Notes: generated from the letters alone by a model not told the origin. DNA of 64,000 nucleotides from Phallus indusiatus (GCA_027605045.1 JAQFWX010000043.1:124001-188000), one strand, 5' to 3'; shown: positions 32,182 through 42,282, counted from the first letter of the stretch. A program made the numbers and translations.

Positions 32182-35100
32182 TTAACTATCAGGACGCGGA
32201 AGGAAAATAAGACCGCCAATTGTTCGAGGCGCGTTCGGATGAGATCGGTAGAAATCTTGTATGAGATCGTGTGCCGCAACATCTCTCTCTGGGACCCATT
32301 GGTCATGCTCTGGACCATAGCCCTCCCATCTAACCTTGAACTCCAGACGTCGACGGAAAACACGACTATCCAGTATTTCTTCAACCACGTAGTGCTCACC
32401 ATCGTCGCGAATCTCCGGGGGTGGAGGAGGCTTAGAACGACGACCCGGTATGCTGTCTGGCACCATTGGCTTCAACTTACTGACGTGGAATACAGGGTGA
32501 ATTCGAGACATCGATTTTGGTAGAACGAGTCGATACGCTCGAGTTCCGATTTTTGCTGCAATGGGAAAGGGGCCCAGAAAACGATGCGATAACTTGGCCG
32601 ATGGACGAGTGGTCTTGATGTCGCTAGCATCTAGATAAACCTTGTCTCCAGATTTGTAGTCAGGTGCCGGCAAATGTTTACGATCATAGTACTTAGCCAT
32701 GTCGTCCTTAGCCTTAAGAATCGCAGCATGAGCTTCCTCCCAAGAACGAGACATCCTATCTTTAAAATCATTAACCGATTCGATCTTCGATTCGGTCGAA
32801 CGCGGTTCGAAACCCATTCGAGGATGGCGACCAGTGTCGAGCTCGAAAGGCGTAGCTTGAGTGGCTGAATGAACATGATTGTTATATGCGAACTCAGCCA
32901 TGGGTAGCAGTCGATCCCAATCGTCTTGGCGTTCGGAGGTAAAGATACGGAGATACTGCTCTACTTCAGCATTAGCTCGCTCCGTCTGACCATCGGTTTG
33001 GGGGTGGTATGCAGTGGAGCGTGCGAGCCGAATACCGAGTAGTCGAGAGAGTTCTTGGGTAAAACGAGACGAGAACTGAGGTCCGCGATCCGATATGATC
33101 TTCTCGGGTAATCCGTGCAATTTCCAGACGTGTTGGAGATACAGAGACGCAAGGCCAGAAGCGTCAACGGTAGTAAACGTCGGGACGAAGTGAACCCGTT
33201 TTGTCAGCGAATCTACTACCGAAAGAATTGCATCATAACCATTCGATTCCGGGAGTTCGACGACGAAATCGACCGATATGAATTGCCAAGGTCGATTTGG
33301 AGTTTCGGTAGGTTGCAATTCACCATACGGAGCATGTCGAGAAGGTTTCGTACGCATACAAGCGTCACAAGCCTCTACATACCGCTGTACATATCTAGAG
33401 ATCCCAGGCCACCAAAAGGTTCGCGATACCAGTTCTAGCGTTTTAAATCGACCTGGGTGACCCGCGAGTTTGGTGTCATGGTGTCGTTGGAGGATTTCTC
33501 GACGCAGATCGTCCACTTCGGGAACATAAATCTTCCCTCGGTAGTAAATGACGTCTTGATCTTCAGCCCATTCACTGGTGTGAACCGATCTCCCGCCTAT
33601 CGCCTTGAGGGATTCGATGGCTTTCGAGACGCTATCTTCTCGTTTGCCTTCTCTGTTCGCTTTCCGTATCTGGCCTAAGAACTCGTCCTCCTCCCCTCTA
33701 AGGCGAAATGTTTGCATGGCGTTGATCGCAAACATTTCGGGTCGGATTAGGGTGATACCTTGATTGTCGAACTTTCCCGAACCATGATCAGCACGACGCG
33801 ACAGACCGTCAGGCTTACCCATTGATTTGCCAGGTATATGCCGCAGGGTGAAATCGAAACGAGCGAGATAAACCGACCAACGAGCTTGTCTACGATTTAG
33901 ATTACGAGCCGTCATAAAATACTCCAGGTTTTTGTGATCCGTGCGAATGTCAATCGGATGGGTCGCACCTTCCAAAAAATGTCGCCATTCCTCCAATGCT
34001 CGAATGATGGCCAGCATCTCTTTGTCGTGGATTTCGTAATTTCGCTCCACTGGGCTCAGAGCCTTCGAAAAGAAGGCTACTGGGTGCCATTTGTTGTCCT
34101 CGAGAGAAGGCTGAGACAAAACGGCACCTGTTGCAAAGTCAGAGCTGTCAGCTTCCACTCGGTAAGGTTTCGATGGATCGGGAATCGCAAGAACCGGTGC
34201 AGAGGTCATTGCCGATTTCAGAGAATCGAAAGCTTGTTGACAGGTGTCGGACCAGATAAACGGAACTTCTTTCTTGGTGAGACCAAACAAGGGGACGGCG
34301 ACCAGCGAGAAATCTTTGATAAATCGACGATAGAAGTTCGCGAAACCTAAGAACGACTGAACTTCGGTAACATTCTTTGGGATTGGCCAATCTCTAACAC
34401 CCGACACTTTCGCGGGATCCATTTCAACAGTGTTCTCGGAAATGACCAGACCTAAATACTCGATCTTAGTACGGCAGAATTCGCATTTCTCAGTCTTGAG
34501 ATAGAGTTTATGCTTCCTTAGTCGTTCCAAGACACGGCGTGTGATGCGATCGTGTTCTTCTTTCGTTCTCGTATAGATCAAGATATCGTCGATATAAACA
34601 GCCACGACCCCTTCCGTGATCATGTCCTCGAAGATCTCGTTCATCATCGTCTGGAAGGTCGCCGGACTATTAGTTAAACCAAAGAACATGACCAAGGGCT
34701 CGAACAATCCTCGATTTGTGCGAAACGCTGCTTTCCACTCATCGCCTTCTTTAATGCGAACGTTGTTGTATCCCCATCTAACATCGAGTTTCGTGAAGTA
34801 CTTCGCGCCTCTTAATTTGTTCACGAGTTCGGGGATTAAAGGTAAGGGGTATCGATTTTTGATGGTCATCGCGTTGAGAGCCCGATAGTCCTGAATAAGT
34901 CGTAGGGAGCCATCCTTCTTCTTGATAAAGAAGACCGGGGAAGCCATGGGTGATTTCGAAGGGCGGATTCGACCCGAACGAAGATTCTCTTCCAAAAACG
35001 CATCGAGTTCTTTCTGTTCGTTAGGCGACAGAGGGTACACCTTGCAAAACTTGGGATCTGAATCGGGTAAGAGCTCTATTGCATGATCCCATTTCTTTGG

Positions 35101-35508
35101 AGGAGGCAGGGAATCGAAAGATTCTTTCGCGAAGATGTCTTCGAAATCGTGGAACATTTCGGGAACGATCTCTCGAAATCCAGATTTGGGTGCATCCCTC
35201 GTATTGTTCGCATGCGCTTGAGCCAACCGCTGTGAGATGGTTTCGGTTGCTCTGATGCGGCATTCATCCAGGGATTCTGAATTAAGGGAAACCGCGAATA
35301 ATCGATCACCTTCTTCTGGGTGAAACTCGTCTTCCACATTCACGAGATCTGGCATATCTGGATCAGTGGATTCAGTTTCGTCTAGGGAAACGGGAGGGAT
35401 CGCTCGAACTGAACGCAGGAAACGTTTCGGGCCTTTCTTTTCAGTAGAAGGCGGTCTACAAGATCGACATTCGGGATTACACCGGGTTAACTCGACCTCT
35501 CCAGTCGA
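32182..35508 (-). CDS. Pol of element C: RT, RNase H, integrase, chromodomain
   Basis: The ATG-initiated part runs 35355-32182 (1057 codons); the same frame is open upstream to the protease frameshift near 35517. Motifs: RT with DVRWGYNNV and YIDDILIYT (about residue 255); RNase H with EADSSDFATG (about 400); integrase HHCC zinc region, SVDFVVELP, ISDRGPQFSSRF and AYHPQTDGQTERAN (about 785); chromodomain VEEILDSRVF...FKVRWEGYG (about 985-1035). All catalytic positions look intact. Closest relative in the window is the split pol of element E. Made as a polyprotein with protease in working relatives; here a one-base lesion lies in between. Confidence 0.92.
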   Translation of the reverse strand, partial: STGEVELTRCNPECRSCRPPSTEKKGPKRFLRSVRAIPPVSLDETESTDPDMPDLVNVEDEFHPEEGDRLFAVSLNSESLDECRIRATETISQRLAQAHANNTRDAPKSGFREIVPEMFHDFEDIFAKESFDSLPPPKKWDHAIELLPDSDPKFCKVYPLSPNEQKELDAFLEENLRSGRIRPSKSPMASPVFFIKKKDGSLRLIQDYRALNAMTIKNRYPLPLIPELVNKLRGAKYFTKLDVRWGYNNVRIKEGDEWKAAFRTNRGLFEPLVMFFGLTNSPATFQTMMNEIFEDMITEGVVAVYIDDILIYTRTKEEHDRITRRVLERLRKHKLYLKTEKCEFCRTKIEYLGLVISENTVEMDPAKVSGVRDWPIPKNVTEVQSFLGFANFYRRFIKDFSLVAVPLFGLTKKEVPFIWSDTCQQAFDSLKSAMTSAPVLAIPDPSKPYRVEADSSDFATGAVLSQPSLEDNKWHPVAFFSKALSPVERNYEIHDKEMLAIIRALEEWRHFLEGATHPIDIRTDHKNLEYFMTARNLNRRQARWSVYLARFDFTLRHIPGKSMGKPDGLSRRADHGSGKFDNQGITLIRPEMFAINAMQTFRLRGEEDEFLGQIRKANREGKREDSVSKAIESLKAIGGRSVHTSEWAEDQDVIYYRGKIYVPEVDDLRREILQRHHDTKLAGHPGRFKTLELVSRTFWWPGISRYVQRYVEACDACMRTKPSRHAPYGELQPTETPNRPWQFISVDFVVELPESNGYDAILSVVDSLTKRVHFVPTFTTVDASGLASLYLQHVWKLHGLPEKIISDRGPQFSSRFTQELSRLLGIRLARSTAYHPQTDGQTERANAEVEQYLRIFTSERQDDWDRLLPMAEFAYNNHVHSATQATPFELDTGRHPRMGFEPRSTESKIESVNDFKDRMSRSWEEAHAAILKAKDDMAKYYDRKHLPAPDYKSGDKVYLDASDIKTTRPSAKLSHRFLGPFPIAAKIGTRAYRLVLPKSMSRIHPVFHVSKLKPMVPDSIPGRRSKPPPPPEIRDDGEHYVVEEILDSRVFRRRLEFKVRWEGYGPEHDQWVPERDVAAHDLIQDFYRSHPNAPRTIGGLIFLPRPDS

Positions 35509-35516
35509 GTAGTCGA

Positions 35517-36008
35517 TTACGGGTTGTGAGCCTTGAACCAGGGTAGTCCCAGCAGCACTGGATATTTGCCGAGGGCGGTGACGGCAAACATGACACGTTC
35601 GGAATGGGTTTGATATCGCATCACCAGGTCCACTACATGCGTGATATTTCCTGCCTGATTGGGAGTACCATCAACATTGAAAACGGGAATTGGTTTCGGT
35701 AATCGAATCTTCGGGAGCCGATTCTTCTCGACAAAATCCTGATCGAGGAACATCCCACTAGCACCAGTGTCGAGCATCGCCTTCGAGTGAATGAGATCGC
35801 CTGTATCGGTGCTCTGAAGTTCTACATTGATCTCGAGCTTCTGAGTGCCGGCAGTGGCGTTGAGACGGTATTCGCGTGGAATTCGCTTGCGTCTTCCAAT
35901 CGAAAGGCGACGAGGACCAGGGATCAGAGGGTTCGAGAGAGGAATGGATGCATCAGAGTCAACAGAATTCGAATCAGAAATTTCATTGCACTTGTCTTCT
36001 ATGTACAA
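35517..36008 (-). CDS. Protease segment of element C
   Basis: 163 codons containing the aspartic protease motif MLDTGASGMFLD and a later LLGLPWF, which corresponds to the usual second conserved region. It is in a third frame, offset from both Gag and the RT ORF. The stop at its end falls inside a segment that continues in the RT frame, so a single-base deletion here is more likely than a natural end. The shift between Gag and this ORF could be a programmed frameshift. Confidence 0.75.
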   Translation of the reverse strand: MYIEDKCNEISDSNSVDSDASIPLSNPLIPGPRRLSIGRRKRIPREYRLNATAGTQKLEINVELQSTDTGDLIHSKAMLDTGASGMFLDQDFVEKNRLPKIRLPKPIPVFNVDGTPNQAGNITHVVDLVMRYQTHSERVMFAVTALGKYPVLLGLPWFKAHNP

Positions 36009-36049
36009 TACATCGAATCTATTTGACGTTGGCAGTGAGGGCGCATCCC

Positions 36050-37287
36050 TTACTCGCTGCCGTTCTGAAAATCCTCTCTAGTTGCAGTGACCGCGATCTC
36101 ATTTTCTTCCGTAGCGATCTCGACACGATTCTGTGTTTCCAGCACATCTTGTTGAGCAAATCGTTGCTCGAGAATCTCGTCGATTTCATCGGTCTGCATA
36201 AATCGAACATCGAATGCGCGTGGGCAGTCCTTAACAAGATGACCTAATTGTCCACATCGGAAACACCGGGCTGTCTCAGTCTGTATGCGGCGGCGAGCAG
36301 CATCAACCTCCATGGCATCATTTCGGGTTGGAGGTGCACCATTAGCAGGGGCAGAAATCGGTGGTCGTATTGGGTGAGACATGGCGGCAGGGATCGGTGC
36401 ACGAGGTGGAGGAAAGGGAGGTGGGGAGTAAATAGGGGTCCCGTCGTACGTTGGTAGATCGGGAATGGGCTGGGTCGAGTTCGAGAGATCGGAATCGACG
36501 TAAGAGGGGTTGAAGTCGAATTACCGGCAATGACTCGACGTTGGGTGGCATTGAAAGCATCGTTGGTACGGCGAGCTTGATCGAAGAGTCTAGCCGCCTG
36601 AACCCATCCTTCGTAGTCGCTGTAATCGGGTCGATTCTGCATCGTTCCCACTTTACTAGAGATCTCCCGGTCTAAACCTTGTCGATAATACGTCGTCAGC
36701 GCAAGGCCATCATGAATCGTAAATCCAGCGCGATCTACGATTATGCGAAATGCGTCGGTGTAATCGTCTACATTTCGACCTCCTTGAGCATAACGTCCCA
36801 AAAGAAGGAGATTCAATGCATCCTCGGCTTCGGTTACCGGGAAGAATTCAGAACGAAACTTTTGTCGGAAATCTTCCCAGGTCTCGTAAGGAGCCAATCC
36901 CCTGTTGTACTGGGCCTGAACAAGTTCGGCAAAGGCACCAGCGCGTCCACTATTCATGTAGGATAGTACCCAGATGACTTTGGTACTGAGATTCGGGAAA
37001 TCGCCACCGCATACGCTCATGTAGAGTTCGACCGAGTTCCAGAATGTACGGCCATTTTTGCGATCTCCGTCATAGGCGAGAGGTACAGCAGGGCGAGTGT
37101 TTCGAGACGATCTTGTCTCGTTTTGAGGATTTGGAACCGAGGCTCCAGGATTAGGGGTGTTCGGATTAGCGGGATCGGCAGTAGAAGCCTGGGGGGGAAG
37201 AAGTCGGTTGAGATGAGTTACAAGCTCTTCCATTCTTTGTTCAATCGCAGTGAGGCGAACGATGGGATCACTCTCAGGCTGTTCCAT
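36050..37287 (-). pseudogene. Gag of element C, with an internal frame change
   Basis: Starts MEQPESDP at 37287. The capsid-like region is open (VPLAYDGD...ETWEDFRQKFRSEFFPVTEAED). Around 36530-36500 the coding signal moves to another frame, which carries a Pro-rich stretch and the zinc knuckle CFRCGQLGHLVKDC and ends at 36050. The original frame stays open by chance to 36244. One lost base would explain it. In such a young insertion this may be a replication error or an inherited defect. Confidence 0.75.
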
Positions 37288-37418
37288 GACGAAAGGAATC
37301 GAAGAACGAAGGGCGGAGGGGTCGTTTTATGGGCGAAAGGCGTCGGGAACGTCTGAGACACTGCTGACGAAGAGTTTCCGAAGGAAAACGACAATAGAAA
37401 CGACCGGTCCGAAGGTAG

Positions 37419-37429
37419 AAGCTTGTTCT
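37419..37429 (-). promoter_or_regulatory. Putative self-primer binding site of element C
   Basis: Two bases inside the 5' LTR end, the minus strand reads AGAACAAGCTT. This is the exact complement of AAGCTTGTTCT, which lies in the LTR (complement at 37530-37540) about 30 nt after the TATA-like TTATATGCG, where transcription should start. The 5' end of the RNA could thus fold back and prime reverse transcription, as in Tf1. No tRNA-type TGG primer site is present. Confidence 0.65.
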
Positions 37430-37431
37430 AC

Positions 37432-37783
37432 TGTTAGGGCGACTCAGGGCACACACCTAGAGGAGGGAAAACCTAAGATCTATTGGGGGGCAGCGACTAA
37501 CTACTCACCTAGAGGAGGGAAAACCTAAGAGAACAAGCTTAGGTATCCCCCTCTAGGGAAAACGCATATAAGTACAGGATATGAGGCGCCCGACTGATCC
37601 CCATGGGATCCGAGGAGATACAAACAGAAATCGAAAGAAATCGAAGAGATCGGCAAATCGAGAAAACGGTGGAAATAGTGGAAACGACAAAATACGGGAA
37701 ATGAAGGAAATCGAAGTGCGAGATGAAATCGAAAGAAATCGAAGAAATCGAATAATAGGACGAGGCGCTAGCGTACTGTAACA
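37432..37783 (-). repeat. Element C 5' LTR
   Basis: 352 bp. One mismatch to the 3' LTR (GGCAAATCG versus GGGAAATCG). Promoter elements as described for the primer site. Confidence 0.92.
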
Positions 37784-38328
37784 AGGTTGGCAATAAGGTC
37801 TACCTCGATTTGAGCAACATTCGCACCACCAGACCTTCTGCCAAGTTGTCGCATCGGTACCTAGGCCCTTTTCCGATAGTCAGTAAGGTCGGGTCGCACG
37901 CATACAAGCTGCGTTTACCACTGTCAATGTCAAGGCTTCATCCAGTGTTCCACGTCGGGAAGTTACGTCCAAGGGTCAAGGATACAATCCCGGGTCGTCG
38001 CGTTAAGGCCCCTCCACCTCCTGAGGTCAGGGATGATGGGGAACACTACGTCGTAGAACAGATTCTGGACAGTCGCGTGTTCTGGAGGCGACTCGAATAT
38101 AAGGTGCGTTGGGAAGGCTATGGCCCCGAGCATGACCAGTGGGAACCCAAGTCAAACATTGCAGCCTTGGATCTCATTAAGCAATTCCACCGCGAACACC
38201 CGAGTGCGCCACGCTCAATAAACAGTCTTCTTTTCCACCGTCGCCCTTGGTTCGATTTCTCCAAGTTGCAAGCATCATTAGTCGAGGCTACAGGTGTCGG
38301 GACGTCGCCTCGTTGAAGAGGGGGGTGG

Positions 38329-38724
38329 TGTCAGGGTACACCGCTGCCGTCTCTCATTTTCCTTATTTATTATCATCGGCATATATTCATTCCCATCCCA
38401 TTCGTATTTCCCGTACATTATATTCCTCCTCCATTTATTTGTTCTGTCCCCGTTGCTGTTTCTCTACTCGTGCACGCTGCGCGCTCGTACCCGGCATGAT
38501 GCCCGTGACATCACGTTGCTTAGGTTCGGCTTGGGCGCCTGGCACTTAGCTGTGTCAGGGCTGCACGCCGCGTCGTCATTTTATGTATATAGTAGCTGTA
38601 CCTAGAGTGAGGGTCCCTAAGCTTGTTCTCTTAGGATCCCCTCCCTCTAGGTGAGTAGTTAGTTTCCCTTCAATATATTAGCTTGGGATCCCCTCCCTCT
38701 AGTGTGAGCTGAGTAGCCCTAACA
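38329..38724 (+). repeat. 3' LTR of element E (family B)
   Basis: 396 bp, TGTCAGGGTACACC...CCCTAACA, preceded by a purine-rich tract. Contains TATGTATATAG followed about 30 nt later by AAGCTTGTTCT, the same arrangement as in LTR C, so E probably also used self-priming. Confidence 0.85.
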
Positions 38725-38866
38725 GATAAGGTTCGTTTGTTCGAGTTCGATAAAGAATGTGAAATCGAATTAAATCGTCAAATCAATGTCACGAGAAAAT
38801 CAGCTCGTGACAACGTAAATCAATAAATCGATAAAATCGACATCACGAGAAATCAGCTTGTGACAC
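38725..38866. other. Short stretch with two hairpin-like repeats
   Basis: 142 bp between the E LTR and cassette copy 2. Two related palindromic units, TCACGAGAAAATCAGCTCGTGA and a one-base-shorter variant near the right end, are separated by AT-rich sequence. Origin unknown; possibly a transposon end. Confidence 0.35.
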
Positions 38867-39413
38867 AATGTCTTCAATGCATTTATTATATCTTAGCACA
38901 CAAGAATAGTCAAACTCGGGTCTGTACATCACTTCACGTGCCCCTAGTAGTTTTGACAGAAATAGTAATAAAAGTCGCGGAATCTAATTTACAGTAGTTA
39001 CATATTATGTAATTAGATGCTAGAAAATCAAGCATTTGAACGGGGTATACAACATACTCAGGAATCCGCCCCCAATTTCTGACAAGTTTCACTCATCCTG
39101 ACTTTACATAGTCGCATTATGTTATAAATGAGGTTAAAGAGTAGCAAGGTAGACATATATCACCATTCTTCAGTTGCGTCAGCCGATTTGACCGGTTCAA
39201 TCCCGAAGCCGAACCTTTGGTATTTCCCCGTCTACGGAATTTACAGTGCTTGCTGGACACTTTATGACTCTTTCCTGGTCAACTTTGGTGTAGACCGTGT
39301 ATGTATATCATCGAAGACACAATTTATTGTCAAAACAAACGAAAATACAGATGATTGATTTACTCCAAGAAAAGCTTTGTAGGTATCAATCCCGTGATTC
39401 CATCCAATCTTAA

Positions 39414-39962
39414 TCAGAATACAAGCCTGATATCCCAGGTCGTAGGAACACCCACAGCGAGATTGATGGCCTGCATGACATTTTCAGTTTTCCAATTCAA
39501 TTGATTATTGCTATCACTCTATTACCTCCCCATTAGGGCTCGTGACCCAGACCCGAGGGGGTAAGGTAGTCGTGGTTATCCTTCGTTTCCATGATCAGTA
39601 TCAAGCACAATGGAAACGATCAACACCCGTACTGGTTATTGTTGATCAACCATCCAAACGGATTGTCTCCATAAGTGAATGTCCCAGTGTCGCCCTGAGG
39701 GATCACGTATGCTCCAGTGTATGCGCTCTGGATCGTGTAAATATTTTCACCAATGTTACCAATAGGACGAATGCTCCACTAAGAGGAAAATAACGATCAG
39801 GTGTGTGTAATGGGTAAAATCATTTCTACAACTGACTTTCTGCTGTGATTGCTCCCTTTCGAGGGGGAGAAGACTGAGGCCGACCGATTGGGGTCCAAGA
39901 GTAGCACTGAAGAGAGTGATAGTATTGTTGTAGGAGATCCTGTAAATGCCGTCGAAAGACAT
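39414..39962 (-). CDS. Small beta-trefoil protein (protease-inhibitor/lectin-like), copy 2, minus gene
   Basis: Exons 39837-39962, 39633-39778 and 39414-39510, with introns of 58 and 122 nt, predict 122 aa. It starts MSFDGIYRISYNN and continues with WSIRPIGNIGENIYTIQ and GWLINNN, ending VPTTWDIRLVF. The repeated pattern of a Trp-led strand plus YTIQ, and the overall plan shared with 41255-41845, suggest a beta-trefoil fold like fungal mycocypins, mycospins or ricin-B-like lectins. No signal peptide. Splice phases are consistent (0 then 2). The second acceptor (GATAG) is intact, unlike in copy 1. Divergently transcribed from the neighbour at 41255. Biochemical activity cannot be assigned from sequence. 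Confidence 0.65.
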
Positions 39963-40152
39963 GATTGTAGTGAGTATTAGTGATGTGAATGTTCACTAGA
40001 GAGATTCCGCTCATATTCTTGTGTATTTATAGAAATTTCATCTGTCTGTAAGCTCCCAAATCCAAATCTAATTAACTTGTAGGTCGTGTATTCCTAGTTA
40101 GGTATCATTTGGCTCATTAATTACGAAGATGGTGAAAGAATTAATATCATAC

Positions 40153-40815
40153 AAAATCACCGCGCATCCAATAATACCGTCTTAGCCGTAGAATGGATCG
40201 TGTTCTTATGATATCCAGAAACCAATAGGACAACTCGAGTAGCACAGCCACTTAATTGTTCCAAAAAGTATACATTGGGAAGCCAAAAGGTTCGGCCTCA
40301 TGTTGCTGTGTATACGTAAATGTGGAATTTGAATGAATGTATGAATAGCCAGTTCGACGCCTTTTCGACTTATATGAACACACAACATGCACTCGAGAAT
40401 GACATGTCCCACTTCGTTGAATACAATATTCCCCAAAACTTAAGTGACATAAAGGGAGGGCAACATTGTTAGTGTTAATGACGCAATCTCAGCTCGATGG
40501 ACATCAGGGCGGGCTCATCAGTCATCTCACGGAATATACTTTAACCATCACAACACGCTGCAGTCTTCGCCGAACTGTGAATAAAGGAACATTAAACCTT
40601 AGTTAGGGTTGAAGCATGTATACTACAACGAGGCATTTATTGAATTAACTACTTCGATGTCAGTTGGAACTCGGTGGGCGAAATTTTATAATTCACTATT
40701 CGGTACGAGTTTTCACCGAAGTCCCCTTTATTCGACTCAGTTGGAATTGAATCAATTGCAGAACAAGCACGCATCAATTCAATTATTTCGCCCGACCGAA
40801 CTGTCGTGGGTGCTA
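40153..40815. promoter_or_regulatory. Shared intergenic region of the divergent beta-trefoil genes, copy 2
   Basis: Nearly identical to 10560-11220. No repeat or RNA gene is recognisable in it. It presumably contains both promoters. Confidence 0.5.
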
Positions 40816-41254
40816 ACAATACAAACAGCTCATTCTCAGGCTGATGTCGCCCTTTCGACTCTTTCGCTTTCGCTTTGATTGAATATTATTCCCATATGGA
40901 TGAGATCTCTCTGGATTATGATTACAATTTATGGGAGTAACATATACATTGGACAATGACAACTATTTAACACGTTGTCTTGATTCCCGTCTCTTGACAT
41001 ATTAAGGGCAAATCATTCCTGTCTTCCATTCTTTCATATTCAAAGGTGAGCCATGATTCATTATCACCTGACATTCGAAGCTCAGTATCTATTCAGCACG
41101 ATATTTCTCACAAGACATTGTTGCGTAGTTCGATAAGCGAGCTTCGCGCCCTTTACTGAGTCCATTCTCAGCCGTCCCGAAAGGTATAAAACCGACCTCA
41201 CCACCTTCGGTCCTCCCTCAGTGAAATCTTATTCAAGCATTTCAATTCAAAGTC

Positions 41255-41845
41255 ATGTCTCTTACTCCTGGTGTTTATAACATCCTCTTGAATATTATCG
41301 GAAGACCGAATGTCGCTGCCCTCGGCACAGACGGTGTTGACTTGTTCCCCTCGGATACGGGTAGTGTTTCCAAAGTTCGTCATATCCATTGTTGCTAATC
41401 TTACTCAATCCCGACTGACCATGGGCTTTTAATAGTGGATTATCAGACCTATTGGTGACGTGCCAACAAACGCATACACTATCCAGAATGAGTCGACGAA
41501 CGCTTTCGTAGTTCCAGCATATAGGGACCCGGATAATAAACTTACTTTCGATGTCAAACCATATGCGTGGTTCATTACTGGTGACCTGAAGAATGCAACG
41601 TATGCTTCAAACTTTGGCCATAACTTTCTTTGAGCGAACTGACGGCTTCTCTGAATTAGCATATCCAAAACCGACCCGGCTAAAACCGACCCGGCTAAAG
41701 CGGTTAATTGGTATCCCAATCTCAGTTCCACGGTAATTTTAATACTCTAGTTCATATCAATTCGATTTCGCACAGCTAAATGACATTGTAGTTCGTCATT
41801 TTGTCTAACCCCACATATCTCACTTGGAATCTCACGAAAGTATGA
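41255..41845 (+). CDS. Small beta-trefoil protein (protease-inhibitor/lectin-like), copy 2, plus gene
   Basis: Four exons: 41255-41374, 41436-41599, 41660-41732 and 41792-41845, predicting 136 aa. Compared with copy 1 the third exon is 12 bases longer and contains a perfect 15-bp tandem duplication (two KTDPA units) where copy 1 has a Ser-rich stretch. The core strands (MSLTPGVYNIL, WIIRPIGD, YTIQNES, LTWNLTKV) are conserved. It is probably cytosolic. Exon phases equal those of copy 1. The short repeat would sit in a loop of a beta-trefoil, a position where such proteins vary their binding sites. Confidence 0.68.
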
Positions 41846-42282
41846 ATGACTGAGGTTTATGGTGGCATCTACCGTCAGAATACCCAAATTTTTTCTTTCT
41901 TGAAGATCAACTTGTTTTTAAATTTCTTGGAAATAAATTTTTCTTGTTTTTGAGTAGTATTTTAGGAAAATATACTCGTTAAGCCATTGGTCGGTGTGAA
42001 TCATGGTTCTCTCTCATCACGTGTACCATCTTGTGTCTTTGTGCACTCAAAATCACCACTAGGCTAGATTCCTTCTAGTTTACTCTATGTTCTTGTATGT
42101 TCCAACATTACATGAAAACGAGGACGAAGAAGTGCCCGTATGTAAAGGCTTTGCGGGCTTGTGCCGAACGTATGTATGCTCCTGCAAGGGAACTGGTTCT
42201 GCCACCATAGTGCGATTTACATAGGACCTAATGTGTCCGCCGCAGAATTTTCCCGAGGGATGGGAAAGGGATACAATCCCAG

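Larger units (their letters stand above)
31788..37783 (-). mobile_element. Element C: complete 6.0 kb self-priming-type Ty3/gypsy chromovirus
   Basis: Two 352-bp LTRs with a single mismatch by eye, flanked by the 5-bp duplication AGGTT (31783-31787, 37784-37788). Order on the minus strand: LTR, primer site, Gag, protease, RT/RNase H/integrase/chromodomain, polypurine tract (complement at about 32140-32152), LTR. The near-identical LTRs make it the youngest datable insertion in the nest, yet Gag-Pol is split into three frames. Confidence 0.93.
17576..38316 (+). pseudogene. Pol of element E in four pieces (RNase H, integrase, chromodomain)
   Basis: Pieces at 17576-18831, 20774-21145, 31771-31787 and 37789-38316. 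The first holds RNase H motifs (EADSSDFATG, FSKALSPVERNYEIHDKEML), the integrase HHCC zinc region (H..H...C..C) and the first two catalytic acids (SVDFIVELP, ISDRGPQF). The second holds AYHPQTDGQTERVN with the last catalytic Glu region. The last holds the post-integrase region and a chromodomain (VEQILDSRVF...YKVRWEGYG..HDQWEP). The frame is conserved across all three insertion sites when the inserts and duplicated target bases are left out, so E still had an open pol when it was hit. Close relative of element C pol. Not functional now. Confidence 0.88.
17576..38724 (+). mobile_element. Element E: degenerate Ty3/gypsy chromovirus, host of nested insertions
   Basis: Retains pol from the RNase H region to the chromodomain, a polypurine tract (GAAGAGGGGGG, about 38315-38325) and a 3' LTR of family B (38329-38724). 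Everything upstream of RNase H is lost. Its pol is split by LTR D copy 1 (18832-20768), LTR D copy 2 (21146-31765) and element C (31788-37783), all with exact 5-bp duplications. Confidence 0.85.
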
